Positions 54,340 through 63,339 are shown, counted from the stretch's first letter. The stretch is 64,000 bases of DNA from Streptomyces lavendulae subsp. lavendulae (GCF_002803845.1 NZ_CP024985.1:5529501-5593500), one strand, 5' to 3'. Numbers and translations are program-made. Notes: generated from the sequence alone by a model not told the origin.

Positions 54340-55621
54340 CCGCCGGGGCGGGGCGCCGGATGACCATCGCCATCAGGGCGGCCATGGCGCACAGGCCGCC
54401 CGCCGCGTACCAGACGAGGTCGTAGGAGCCGAAGGCGTCGCGGGCCAGGCCGCCGAGGAAGGCCACCAGCGCCGCGCCCACCTGGTGGGAGGCCAGCACC
54501 CAGCCGAAGACGATCGCGCTGTCCTCCCCGTAGTGCTCGCGGCACAGGGCGATGGTGGGCGGGACGGTGGCGACCCAGTCCAGGCCGTAGAAGACGATGA
54601 AGAAGACCATCGGCGGGTGCACGGACGGCGCCAGCAGCAGCGGCAGGAACAGCAGGGACACCCCGCGCAGGGCGTAGTACACGGCCAGCAGGCGGCGGGG
54701 CGCGAAGCGGTCGGTGAACCAGCCGGAGGCGATGGTCCCGAGCACGTCGAACACGCCGATCACCGCCAGCAGTCCGGCGGCCGCCGTCACCGGCATCCCG
54801 TGGTCGTGGGCGGCGGGCACGAAGTGGGTCTTGACCAGGCCGTTGGTGGAGGCGCCGCAGATCGCGAAGGTGCCCGCGAGCAGCCAGAACGGTCCCGTGC
54901 GGGCCGCCCGGAAGAGCACGGCGAGGGCCCGCCGCGCCGCGCCCGGGACCGGCGCGGGCTTGTCGGTGTACGTGCCGCCGTAGGGGGCGAGGCCCACGTC
55001 GGCGGGGTGGTCGCGCAGCAGCAGCCAGACGAAGGGGACGACGGACAGGGCCGCGAGGGACACGGTCACGGCGGCCGGGCGCCAGCCGTGGTGCTCCACC
55101 AGCCAGGACAGCAGCGGCAGGAAGATCAGCTGGCCGGAGGCGCCCGCGGCGGTCAGGATGCCGGTGACCAGGCCGCGCCGGGCGGTGAACCAGCGGTTGG
55201 TCACGGTCGCCGCGAAGGCGAGGGCCATCGAGCCGCTGCCCAGGCCCACGAGCACGCCCCAGTACAGCACCAGTTGCCAGGACGCGGTCATCCACACGGT
55301 GGCCAGGGAGCCGCCGGCTATGACGGTCAGGGCGAGGGCGACGACCCGGCGGATGCCGAAACGGTCCATCAGGGCGGCGGCGAAGGGCGCGGTGAGCCCG
55401 TAGAGCGCGAGGTTGACGGAGACCGCGAAGCCGATCGTGCCCCGCGACCAGTCGAACTCCGCGTGCAACGGCTCGATGAGCAGCCCGGGGAGGGAGGCGA
55501 AGGCGGCCGCGCCGATGACCGTCACGAAGGCGACGGCCGCGGCGGACCAGGCGCGGTGGATGCGTCCGGCCCGCCGGGGGGCGGGCGCGCGGGTCGTGGA
55601 GGGGGGTGCTGTCTGCGTCAC
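54320..55621 (-). CDS. MFS transporter
   Basis: A 433-residue major facilitator with 12 predicted helices in two six-helix halves and a central loop (about residues 205-235). The loop after helix 2 contains DRFGIRRVVAL, an A-motif variant; the equivalent in the second half is DRFAPRRLLAVYY. It resembles the oxalate/formate or monocarboxylate antiporter branch of MFS, but substrate cannot be assigned. GTG 55621 is the start, 9 nt after GGAAG. It is divergent from a GlxA-type regulator gene only 70 bp away, the classical arrangement for a regulator and its transporter. Confidence 0.86.
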   Translation of the reverse strand: MTQTAPPSTTRAPAPRRAGRIHRAWSAAAVAFVTVIGAAAFASLPGLLIEPLHAEFDWSRGTIGFAVSVNLALYGLTAPFAAALMDRFGIRRVVALALTVIAGGSLATVWMTASWQLVLYWGVLVGLGSGSMALAFAATVTNRWFTARRGLVTGILTAAGASGQLIFLPLLSWLVEHHGWRPAAVTVSLAALSVVPFVWLLLRDHPADVGLAPYGGTYTDKPAPVPGAARRALAVLFRAARTGPFWLLAGTFAICGASTNGLVKTHFVPAAHDHGMPVTAAAGLLAVIGVFDVLGTIASGWFTDRFAPRRLLAVYYALRGVSLLFLPLLLAPSVHPPMVFFIVFYGLDWVATVPPTIALCREHYGEDSAIVFGWVLASHQVGAALVAFLGGLARDAFGSYDLVWYAAGGLCAMAALMAMVIRRPAPAATAVAP

Positions 55622-55679
55622 GCCGACAGCTTCCGGCCTGCGGGGTCCCGGCGACAGTGGCCTGACCGACACGGTTCGC

Positions 55680-55685
55680 TACGAT
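55680..55685 (+). promoter_or_regulatory. -10 hexamer for the GlxA-type regulator (leaderless)
   Basis: TACGAT lies 6 nt before ATG 55692, without a ribosome-binding site. Confidence 0.45.
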
Positions 55686-55691
55686 CGGGCC

Positions 55692-56765
55692 ATGGCCATG
55701 GAACCGAGCCCCCGGACCCACCGCGTCGTCGTCCTCGCGCTCACCGGGCTGCTGCCCTTCGAGCTCGGCATCCCGCACCGGATCTTCGGCCGTGCGTGGG
55801 ACCCGGCAGGACGGCCCCTGTACACGGTCCTGACCTGCGGGACCGCGCCCGGACCGGTGCGCACGGACGCCGATTTCGCCATCCACGTGGAACACGGCCC
55901 GGAGCTGCTGGCGACGGCCGACACGGTCGTGGTCCCCGCCTCGCACGAGCTGGGGCCGGTGCACTCCGAGGGCCGGCTGACCGAGGAGCTCGCCGCCGCC
56001 CTCGCGCACGTCCGGCCGGGCACCCGGATGGTGTCCATCTGCACCGGCGGCTACGTCCTGGCCGCCGCCGGTTACCTGGACGGCCGCCCGGCCACCACCC
56101 ACTGGGCCTGGGCCGAGCACTTCCAGCGGACGTTCCCCCGGGTGCGGGTGGACGCGGGCGTGCTCTACACCGACGACGGGGACGTGCTGACCTCGGCCGG
56201 GGTCGCCGCGGGCATCGACCTGTGCCTGCACATCGTGCGCCGCGACCACGGCGCGGCCGTCGCCAACGACACCGCCCGGCGGACCGTCGTGCCGCCCCAC
56301 CGGGAGGGCGGACAGGCGCAGTTCGTCGCCCGGCCGGTGCCCGAGCCGCAGCAGGCCAGTACCTCGGCGGCGCGCGCCTGGGTGCTGGACCGGCTGCACG
56401 AGCCGCTGCGGCTGGGCGACCTCGCCCGGCAGGAGGCCATGTCGGTACGGACCTTCACGCGCCGTTTCCGTGAGGAGTCCGGGGTCAGCCCGGGCGAGTG
56501 GATCACCGCCCAGCGGGTGGAGCGGGCCCGGCGGCTGCTGGAGCGCACCGAGCTGCCGATGGAGGAGGTGGCGCGGGAGACGGGCTTCGGTACGGCCCAG
56601 TCGCTGCGCAAGCACGTCCAGGCGGCGCTGGGGGTGAGCCCGACGGCCTACCGGCGCACCTTCCGGGCGGCGGAGGCGGCCCCGCGGGCGCCCGGGAAGG
56701 CGGCGGTGCCGGACACGGTGCCATATCCTGATGGGCCATCAGTTGCTGCCGGGTCCGTGCATTGA
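55692..56765 (+). CDS. GlxA-type transcriptional regulator (DJ-1/PfpI + AraC HTH)
   Basis: A 357-residue regulator. The N-terminal DJ-1/PfpI-like domain (about residues 10-195) contains SICTGGYVLAAAGYLDGRPA, with a Cys in the nucleophile-elbow position, and TTHWAWAEHF. The C-terminal AraC-type region (about 220-330) has two helix-turn-helix units (LARQEAMSVRTFTRRFREES and MEEVARETGFGTAQSLRKHV). It is divergent from the MFS gene and probably controls it. The final 30 residues are Ala/Pro-rich. Ligand unknown. Confidence 0.9.
   Translation: MAMEPSPRTHRVVVLALTGLLPFELGIPHRIFGRAWDPAGRPLYTVLTCGTAPGPVRTDADFAIHVEHGPELLATADTVVVPASHELGPVHSEGRLTEELAAALAHVRPGTRMVSICTGGYVLAAAGYLDGRPATTHWAWAEHFQRTFPRVRVDAGVLYTDDGDVLTSAGVAAGIDLCLHIVRRDHGAAVANDTARRTVVPPHREGGQAQFVARPVPEPQQASTSAARAWVLDRLHEPLRLGDLARQEAMSVRTFTRRFREESGVSPGEWITAQRVERARRLLERTELPMEEVARETGFGTAQSLRKHVQAALGVSPTAYRRTFRAAEAAPRAPGKAAVPDTVPYPDGPSVAAGSVH
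56728..56742. promoter_or_regulatory. Palindrome upstream of the WxL operon
   Basis: CTGATGG-G-CCATCAG, a perfect 7-bp inverted repeat inside the 3' end of the regulator gene and 98 bp before TTG 56841. It is a candidate operator for the secreted-protein genes downstream. Confidence 0.4.
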
Positions 56766-56840
56766 CTTCTCCCGCCGCCCGCTCGTGAATGGCCCCCTGT
56801 CCGGGCGGCGGAACGGGGCGACGGGACGCGGGGGGCTCAG

Positions 56841-58169
56841 TTGCGAACAGGCGCACGCAGCAGGGGATGGCGGGCGGTCGTCGGCATGGCCGTGCTCGCG
56901 GCCGCGAGCGGGGGAGCGCTGGGCGCTCCGGCGGCCGCCGTGGAGGACACACCCCCGGGGCAGGTGGAGTTCCCCGCGCACTGCCTGCCGCCCCAGGAGG
57001 CCGGGCTGCCGCCCGCCGACGGCCCCGCCACGGCCCGGATCACCGTCGACGACCCCGCACCGCGCGTCGGCGACACCGTGACCGTCACCTACCGGGTGGC
57101 CCGGTCCCCCGCCGTGAACCCGCTGTCCGTCCCGCTGCCCGCCGACGTGCTGACCCCGGCCGGGACGGTCGTGCTCGGCGGCGCGCAGAGCGGCGAGGTC
57201 ACCGTGGTCGGCGCCAAGCGCAACGAGCCCGTGCCGGCGGGGGCCGCCCTGCCCGACGTCACCATGACCGGCACCTTCACCGTCACCTCCCCGGGCGCCA
57301 TCACCCTCGCCCCCGGCCCCTACACCCTCCACACCGGCCACCTCCTCGACCTGGACACCGTCTGCGCGGTCACCGGCGCACCCGTCTCGGAGCGCCTCAC
57401 CGCCACCGCGCTGCCCACCGCCAACCTGCGCCGCGTCCTGCCGGGCTCCGGCTACGGGGCCCCCGGCGCCCGCGTCACCGTCACCGGGGCGGGCTTCGCC
57501 CCGGGCGCCGCCGTGACCGTGACGGGCCGCGCGGGCGCCGCCGAGACCGCCGACCGGGTGGCGGTCACCGCGGACGCGCACGGGGAGGTCACCGCGCTGC
57601 TGCCCGTCACGGACCGGGCGACGACGGCGGTGGTGGCGTACGAGGGTCCGGCCTGGTCGGCGCAGCGGGGCACGGGCCCGGCCGCGTACACGGTGGTCGA
57701 GCCGGCCGTGACGCCGCCCGGCACCCAGCGGCTGACGGCGACCGTCGAGCCGGGCGCCCTCGCCATGACCCAGACGGGTGACGCGGTGACCCTGGGCGCG
57801 GTCCCGTACGGGGACGGCGGCGCGGCCCCCGGCCGGATCGGCACGGTCACCGTCAAGGACGCCCGCGGCGGGCCGGCGGGGTGGTCGCTGGTCGGCCGGG
57901 TCGGCGACTTCGCGGGCCCCGGCGGTACGCGCATCCCGGGCGGCTCCCTCTCCTGGACCCCCTCCTGCACGGCCGCGCCGGGCAGCCCCAGCCCCTGCGC
58001 GCCGGGCAGCCCGGGTCCGGTCGGCCCGGACGGCGCGGTCCTGGCCTCCACCGCCGACGCCCCCCTGACCGGGGGCACCTTCACCATCGACGCCACGGTC
58101 GCCCTGCGGGTCCCCGCCTACACCCCGCCGGGGGCGTACACGGCGGTGCTGACCCTGACCCTGTCGTGA
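56841..58169 (+). CDS. Secreted WxL-domain surface protein
   Basis: A 442-residue exported protein. The signal peptide is residues about 1-33 (MRTGARSRGWRAVVGMAVLA, cleavage near GAPAAAVED). Repeated beta-sandwich segments follow, including VTVTGAGFAPGAAVTVTGRA. The C-terminal region (about 340-442) resembles a WxL wall-binding domain: WSLVGRVGDF at its start and YTAVLTLTLS at its end. WxL proteins bind peptidoglycan noncovalently and usually work with a DUF916 partner, encoded here by the next gene. TTG 56841 is preceded by GGGGGGCTCAG. The GTGA overlap with the next gene shows coupling. Confidence 0.82.
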   Translation: MRTGARSRGWRAVVGMAVLAAASGGALGAPAAAVEDTPPGQVEFPAHCLPPQEAGLPPADGPATARITVDDPAPRVGDTVTVTYRVARSPAVNPLSVPLPADVLTPAGTVVLGGAQSGEVTVVGAKRNEPVPAGAALPDVTMTGTFTVTSPGAITLAPGPYTLHTGHLLDLDTVCAVTGAPVSERLTATALPTANLRRVLPGSGYGAPGARVTVTGAGFAPGAAVTVTGRAGAAETADRVAVTADAHGEVTALLPVTDRATTAVVAYEGPAWSAQRGTGPAAYTVVEPAVTPPGTQRLTATVEPGALAMTQTGDAVTLGAVPYGDGGAAPGRIGTVTVKDARGGPAGWSLVGRVGDFAGPGGTRIPGGSLSWTPSCTAAPGSPSPCAPGSPGPVGPDGAVLASTADAPLTGGTFTIDATVALRVPAYTPPGAYTAVLTLTLS

Positions 58170-59101
58170 TCCGGACCGCGGCCGCCGCCCTGGCCGCGGC
58201 GGCGCTCGCGCTGGCCGCGCTGCTGGCCCCCGCCCGCCCGGCGGCAGCCGCCGACAACGGGCAGTGGTCCGTGCTGCCCGTCGCCACCGCCGCCGGGCAG
58301 CGCCCGTACTTCTACCTCGCCGCCTCCCCGGGCGGGACCGTCCGGGACACCGTCACCGTCGCCAACCGCACCGACCGGCCGCGCACCTTCCGGCTCTACG
58401 CCGCCGACGCCCACAACACCGCCCGCGACGGCGGGTTCGCCCTGCGCGGCCCCGACGAACCGCGCGGCGCCCCCGCGGCGTGGGTGCGGCTGGAGCGGGA
58501 CCGGGTCACCGTGCCGGCCCGGGGGACGGTGGACGTCGGCTTCGAGCTGAGCGTCCCCGACCGGGCCGAACCGGGGGACCACCCGGGCGCCCTCGTGGCC
58601 CTGGAGGACGCCCCGGCCGCCGCCGCGGGCACCGCCCCGGGCATCGGGATCCGGCAGGCCGTCGGGGCCCGGCTCTACCTGCGGGTCGCCGGGCCCACCG
58701 CGCCCGCCCTCGCGGTCGAGGACGTCACCGCCGTCGCCGCCGCGGGAACCGGCGCGGAGGTCTCGTACACCCTGCACAACCTCGGCAACGTCACCCTGCG
58801 GCCCCGCGCCGCCCTCACCGCCACCGGCGCCCTCGGCCGGCCCCTGCTGCACCGCGCGCTCACGGGCCTGCCGCCCGAGCTGCTGCCCGGTCAGCGGGTC
58901 CGCCTCGGCACCCGCTGGGACGGGCCGCCGCCGCTGGAGTGGACCCGGCTGACGGTGCGCGCCGAAGCCTCCGGGGTCACCGCCGCCGGCGGCGCCGACC
59001 ACGCCGCGCACCCCCTGCTCGTACCCGCTCTGGCGCTCGCCCTGACCCTCGCGGCGGTGGCCTGGTCGGCGCTGGGAGCGGCATCGGGGAGAATGGCCCG
59101 T
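58166..59101 (+). CDS. WxL-interacting (DUF916) membrane protein, frame continues into era
   Basis: Starts at GTG 58166 inside the GTGA overlap. Signal peptide (about residues 1-28), then a DUF916/WxL-interacting domain with QRPYFYLAASPGGTVRDTV, FRLYAADAHNTARDGGF, WVRLERDRVTVPARG and AEPGDHPGALVAL. A second beta domain and a C-terminal transmembrane helix (about residues 285-307) follow. The expected short tail has no stop: the frame runs on through GAASGRMARMSDRS into Era, ending at 60043. The end given is the base before the era start. A 625-residue fusion is possible on paper (outer domain, membrane helix, cytoplasmic GTPase), but a lost stop with independent era initiation is likelier. 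Confidence 0.8.
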
Positions 59102-60043
59102 ATGAGCGATCGTTCCCCCGAGCCCACCGCCCCGCACCGCGCGGGCTTCGCCTGTTTCGTCGGCCGTCCCAACGCGGGCAAGTCGACCCTGACCAACGCG
59201 CTCGTGGGCACCAAGGTCGCGATCACCTCCAACCGGCCGCAGACCACCCGCCACACCGTCCGCGGCATCGTGCACCGCCCCGACGCCCAGCTGGTGCTGG
59301 TGGACACCCCCGGGCTGCACAAGCCGCGCACCCTGCTCGGCGAGCGGCTGAACGACGTCGTGCGCACCACGTGGGCCGAGGTCGACGTCATCGGCTTCTG
59401 CCTGCCCGCCGACCAGAAGCTCGGTCCCGGTGACAAGTTCATCGCCAAGGAACTCGCGGCGATCAAGAAGACCCCCAAGATCGCCATCGTGACCAAGACC
59501 GACCTGGTCGAGTCGAAGGCCCTGGCCGAGCAGCTCCTGGCCATCCACCAGCTGGGCGCGGAACTCGGCATCGAGTGGGCCGAGATCGTCCCCGTCTCGG
59601 CGGTCGGCGACAACCAGGTCCAGCTGCTGGCCGACCTGATCGCCCCGCTGCTGCCCGAGAGCCCCCCGCTCTACCCGGAGGGCGACCTCACCGACGAGCC
59701 CGAGATGGTGATGGTCGCGGAGCTGATCCGCGAGGCCGCCCTCGAAGGCGTGCGCGACGAGCTCCCGCACTCCATCGCGGTCGTGGTCGAGGAGATGATC
59801 CCGCGGGAGAACCGGCCCGCGGACCGGCCGCTGCTCGACATCCACGCCAACGTCTACATCGAGCGCCCCAGCCAGAAGGGCATCATCATCGGCCCCAAGG
59901 GCTCGCGCCTGAAGGAGGTCGGCATGAAGTCGCGCAAGCACATCGAGGCGCTGCTCGGCACCCCGGTCTTCCTCGACCTGCACGTGAAGGTCGCCAAGGA
60001 CTGGCAGCGCGACCCCAAGCAGCTGCGCAAGCTCGGCTTCTAG
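59102..60043 (+). CDS. era: GTPase Era
   Basis: Essential GTPase that binds 16S rRNA and assists 30S maturation. 313 residues from ATG 59102 (MSDRSPEPTA). G1 GRPNAGKST (about 18-26), G3 DTPGLHKPR, G4 TKTD, and a C-terminal KH domain with GIIIGPKGSRLKEVG. Length is typical. The ATG at 59093 is also in frame. GAGAAT lies 7 nt before 59102, resembling the leaderless -10 spacing seen at other genes here. The stop codon CTAG is shared with the convergent methyltransferase gene: the two ORFs overlap by 4 bp. The upstream ORF is in the same frame without a stop. Confidence 0.95.
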   Translation: MSDRSPEPTAPHRAGFACFVGRPNAGKSTLTNALVGTKVAITSNRPQTTRHTVRGIVHRPDAQLVLVDTPGLHKPRTLLGERLNDVVRTTWAEVDVIGFCLPADQKLGPGDKFIAKELAAIKKTPKIAIVTKTDLVESKALAEQLLAIHQLGAELGIEWAEIVPVSAVGDNQVQLLADLIAPLLPESPPLYPEGDLTDEPEMVMVAELIREAALEGVRDELPHSIAVVVEEMIPRENRPADRPLLDIHANVYIERPSQKGIIIGPKGSRLKEVGMKSRKHIEALLGTPVFLDLHVKVAKDWQRDPKQLRKLGF

Positions 60044-60741
60044 ACCAGGCGCCGGACCTTCACCGCGTTGTCCGTACGGGTCCCGGGCGTGCCGTCGGGC
60101 ATGTCCTGGGCCCGTTCGTGCTCCTCGGCCAGCAGCACCTCCCAGGCCCCCTCGGGCAGCTCCAGCTCCGCCACGACCTGCTCGGGGGTGGGGAAGCGCA
60201 CCGCGCGCCGGAGCTCGTCCATGGCCGCGGTGTCCTGCCAGGGCGCCCAGCCCGCGTGGCCGGCCACCAGCAGCACCCCGCCGGGGGCCACGGCCGCGGC
60301 GGCCGTCCGCAGGACCCGCTCGCGCGGAAACTCCCCGACGGTGTGCAGGAAGCAGGCGCAGACCAGGTCGAACTCCCCGTCCGGGAAGGACTCGGCCAGG
60401 TCGTGCCGCTCCCACCGCACCCGGTCGGCGACCCCGGCCCCGGCGGCGTGCGCGGCCGCCCGCTCCAGGGCCACGCCGGAGATGTCGGTCCCGGTCACCC
60501 GCCAGCCGCGCCGGGCCAGCCAGATCGCGTCGCCGCCCTCGCCGCAGCCCAGGTCCAGGGCCCGGCCCGGGGCCAGATCCGCGGTCTCCCGGACCAGGAC
60601 GGCGTTGGCGGCCCCGCTCCAGATCCGCTCGCTCCCGCGGTAGCGGTCGTCCCAGTACGCGCGGCCGGAGCCGCTGTCGGGGGTGTGCTGCCGTTCGCGC
60701 TGCTGCTCGTGCTGCTGCTCGTGCGTCTGGTGGTCGGCCAC
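60040..60741 (-). CDS. Class I SAM-dependent methyltransferase
   Basis: A 233-residue Rossmann-fold methyltransferase. The first 25 residues are Gln/His/Glu-rich. SAM motif I is ALDLGCGEGGDAIWLARRGW, motif II VTGTDIS, then the acidic DLVCACFLH and PGGVLLVAGHAG. The sequence YWDDRYRGSERIWSGAAN at the start of the fold is like the TehB/UbiE-type small-molecule group. Substrate not identifiable. ATG 60741 has GGAGG upstream. Convergent with era, sharing a CTAG stop region. Confidence 0.88.
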   Translation of the reverse strand: MADHQTHEQQHEQQRERQHTPDSGSGRAYWDDRYRGSERIWSGAANAVLVRETADLAPGRALDLGCGEGGDAIWLARRGWRVTGTDISGVALERAAAHAAGAGVADRVRWERHDLAESFPDGEFDLVCACFLHTVGEFPRERVLRTAAAAVAPGGVLLVAGHAGWAPWQDTAAMDELRRAVRFPTPEQVVAELELPEGAWEVLLAEEHERAQDMPDGTPGTRTDNAVKVRRLV

Positions 60742-60860
60742 GGGGCCTCCTCGGTGGTGCCGTCAGGGACACCGGCGATGCTGCGCCCGGCGGGGCGCGG
60801 CGGCAAACATCGTTGCCGTTCCGGCAACACGCGGCCCGTCCCGCCCCGCCGGGCGCACCG

Positions 60861-61679
60861 TCAGGCCTCCCGCGCGGCAGGTTCCGCGATCAGGGCCGTG
60901 CCCACGCGGCGGAAGCCGGCCCGGCCGTAGATCCGGGCCACGTCCTCGTCGCCGGCCGACAGGAACACGGTCCGGGCGCCCCGCTCCAGCGCGTGCGCCA
61001 CCAGGGCCGCCGTCACCGCGAGGGCCAGCCCCTGGCGGCGGGCGGCGGGCAGCGTGCCGACGCCGACGATCTCCGCCACCTCGCCGACCGGGTTGTACTG
61101 GCCGGAGCAGAGCACCACGCCGTCGCGCACCGCCGCGGCCATGCCGGTACGGCCGTCCGCGAGCATGCCGGAGACGTGGGCCCGGCGGGCTTCGGTCCCC
61201 GGGTCCTCCAGGGCCGCCGCCAGCTCGGCGGTCCCGGCCTCGCCCAGGGCCGTCCCCGGTGCGGCGAAGGCCAGCGCGGGCACGGTCACCGCGGCCCGCA
61301 GCAGCGGGTCGCCGGCGCCCAGCAGCCGTACGTCGGGGTGCGGGGGCAGGGGCTGCGCACCCGCGTCCAGCACCATCAGAGGGTGGGCGTGGACGTGGAG
61401 CCCGGCCGCCTCCACGGCGGTCCGCAAGGAAGGGCTGGTTTCGGCCACCCATTCGAAGGCCTCGGGCACCCCCAGCTCCCGCTGTCTCTCCAGCACCTTC
61501 CGTACGTCCTCGGCGCCCACCTCGGCGGGGCCGCCGAGCGCGGGCCGCGCGTAGTAGGGCCAGCCCTCGCCCTCCTGGACGAAGAGGGTCAGCGGACCGA
61601 AGTCCTCGCCGCGCGCGCCGCCCACGCGGGGGACGGTGTCGTAGTACCGCTCCAGGGCGGCCAAGATCGTTTCGCTCAT
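60861..61679 (-). CDS. GNAT family N-acetyltransferase
   Basis: A 272-residue protein whose C-terminal half (about residues 125-265) is a GNAT fold. VAEIVGVGTLPAARRQGLAL is the acetyl-CoA binding motif A (V/I-x4-G-L-P-x2-R-x2-G), and DEDVARIYGRAGF is motif B. The N-terminal half (about 1-120) is less conserved, so two-domain GNAT relatives are possible. I chose ATG 61679; a minus-strand TTGGAT hexamer lies 6 nt upstream, suggesting leaderless transcription. Substrate unknown. Confidence 0.86.
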   Translation of the reverse strand: MSETILAALERYYDTVPRVGGARGEDFGPLTLFVQEGEGWPYYARPALGGPAEVGAEDVRKVLERQRELGVPEAFEWVAETSPSLRTAVEAAGLHVHAHPLMVLDAGAQPLPPHPDVRLLGAGDPLLRAAVTVPALAFAAPGTALGEAGTAELAAALEDPGTEARRAHVSGMLADGRTGMAAAVRDGVVLCSGQYNPVGEVAEIVGVGTLPAARRQGLALAVTAALVAHALERGARTVFLSAGDEDVARIYGRAGFRRVGTALIAEPAAREA

Positions 61680-61685
61680 CCGGCC

Positions 61686-61691
61686 ATCCAA
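61686..61691 (-). promoter_or_regulatory. -10 hexamer for the GNAT gene (leaderless)
   Basis: On the minus strand TTGGAT lies 6 nt before ATG 61679. Confidence 0.4.
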
Positions 61692-61760
61692 GCAAAACCG
61701 CCCCGTCGGGTCACCCGCTTTGCGGAGCCCCGCCCGGCCGTCCGCCGCGGCCGGCCCCGC

Positions 61761-62033
61761 TCAGGCGCCCTCCTTCAGCACCCGGACGATCAGGCTCCGC
61801 TGGGCGTCCGAGAGGTGCGGGTCCTGACAGGACACCGTCCGCCCGTCCACCGTGATCCGGTACGAGAACCCGTCGCGCACCCCCGCCGAACCCCGCCCGG
61901 CGGCCGGGTCGGGCCGCAGCGCCAGCAGGGCCAGCGCCTTCAGTTCCTCCTCGTCGGGCCGGTCCGAGGTGTCCACCTCGGCCCGGCGCTCGATCCCGGC
62001 GAAACCGCCCGTCCGCACCACTTCGATCCGCAT
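61761..62033 (-). CDS. Emfourin-like protease inhibitor
   Basis: A 90-residue protein of the protealysin-inhibitor (emfourin, M4in) family: MRIEVVRTGGFAGIERRAEV opens the beta fold, and FSYRITVDGRTVSCQDPHLS and the final helix RSLIVRVLKEGA are shared family features. It is 27 bp downstream of a protealysin-like M4 protease gene on the same strand, the standard arrangement for this toxin-antitoxin-like protease/inhibitor pair. Cytoplasmic; it probably protects the cell from the adjacent protease. Confidence 0.85.
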   Translation of the reverse strand: MRIEVVRTGGFAGIERRAEVDTSDRPDEEELKALALLALRPDPAAGRGSAGVRDGFSYRITVDGRTVSCQDPHLSDAQRSLIVRVLKEGA

Positions 62034-62060
62034 GCGGCCTTCTTACCCCAGGAGGGCCCG

Positions 62061-63140
62061 CTACCCCAGACCGACGGCCGACCACGCCTTCTGGAGGGCC
62101 TGGTGCTCGGCGCCGCCCTCCCCGTAGCGGGCGACGGCCGCCGCCGTGGACAGCCGCGCGAAGGCCGCGAAGTCGGCCCGCGCCTCCAGCTGTCCGCCCG
62201 TGAGGGCGTCGTACCAGATCTGCCCGGCCCGCTCCCAGGCCTTGCCGCCGAGCTCGCTCGCCACGATGTAGAAGGCGTGGTTGGGGATGCCGGAGTTGAT
62301 GTGGACCCCGCCGTTGTCGCGCGAGGTGGTGACGTAGCCGTCCATCGTGGCGGGCTGGGGGTCCTTGCCGAGCTCGTCGTCGTCGTACGCCGTGCCGGGC
62401 GCCTTCATCGAGCGCAGCGCGACCCCGGTCACGTTCGGGCCGAGCAGCCCGGCGCCGATCAGCCAGTCCGCCTCGTCGGCGTTCTGGCCGAGGGAGTACT
62501 GCTTGATCAGCGAGCCGAACACGTCGGACATCGACTCGTTGAGGGCCCCGGACTGGCCGTGGTAGTCGAGGTTGGCCGTGTACTGGGTGACCCCGTGGGT
62601 CAGCTCGTGCCCGATCACGTCCACCGACACGGTGAAGTCGAGGAACAGATCGCCGTCGCCGTCGCCGAAGACCATCTGCTGCCCGTCCCAGAAGGCGTTG
62701 TTGTAGTCCTGGCCGTAGTGCACGCTCGCGTCCAGCGGGAGCCCCGAGCCGTCGATCGAGCGCCGCCCGAACCCCTTGAGGAACAGGTCGTACGTCGCCC
62801 CCAGCCCGGAGTAGGCGCGGTTCACGGTGGCGTCCTTGCTCGGCTCGGCCCCCTCCGCGCGGACCTTCTTGCCGGGCAGCCGGGTGCGGTGCTGGGAGTC
62901 GTAGATCGTCCGCCGGGGCCCGTCGGCCGCGGGCGCCTCCGGCGCGGGCGGGGCGATCCCCCGGACGGCGCTGATCCGGCGCCGGGTCCGCAGGGAGGCG
63001 TCCAGCTCCAGGGTGCGCTGCGCGGCGTCGGCGCGGGCGGAGTCCGCGGACCGGGCGGCCCGGTCGAGCAGGTGCGGCGGCACGACGGTGCAGAAGACGG
63101 GGTGGAGGCGGGCGTGGTCAGGGGTGTGGGAGGCATCCAT
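62061..63140 (-). CDS. Protealysin-like M4 metallopeptidase, no signal peptide
   Basis: A 359-residue thermolysin-family zinc protease. HELTH is at residues 178-182, and the third zinc ligand Glu202 lies in GALNESMSD. The catalytic-domain sequences VHYGQDYNNAFWDGQQMVFG and DNGGVHINSGIPNHAFY are intact. The short N-terminal propeptide carries CTVVPPHLL near residue 17, the PPL motif of the protealysin group. There is no signal peptide, so it acts inside the cell or is released by other means. ATG 63140 is preferred to ATG 63188, which lacks homology. Cotranscribed with the emfourin gene. Confidence 0.93.
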   Translation of the reverse strand: MDASHTPDHARLHPVFCTVVPPHLLDRAARSADSARADAAQRTLELDASLRTRRRISAVRGIAPPAPEAPAADGPRRTIYDSQHRTRLPGKKVRAEGAEPSKDATVNRAYSGLGATYDLFLKGFGRRSIDGSGLPLDASVHYGQDYNNAFWDGQQMVFGDGDGDLFLDFTVSVDVIGHELTHGVTQYTANLDYHGQSGALNESMSDVFGSLIKQYSLGQNADEADWLIGAGLLGPNVTGVALRSMKAPGTAYDDDELGKDPQPATMDGYVTTSRDNGGVHINSGIPNHAFYIVASELGGKAWERAGQIWYDALTGGQLEARADFAAFARLSTAAAVARYGEGGAEHQALQKAWSAVGLG

Positions 63141-63339
63141 GCCGGAAATGTGGCAGTGGGTCACCCCGATGTCACTAGCCGCAACCATGATTCATTCGAC
63201 TGTCTGAAAGCCGTCATGCCGCGTTGACGGATCCGCCGGACCTCACAGGAGAGACCGAGGTATAACTCACAAAGGGTGCAAATCGGACGTGCGGGTCTTG
63301 CATACTGAAACAGGTCCTCGCGATACGGCGCGGCTCGGC

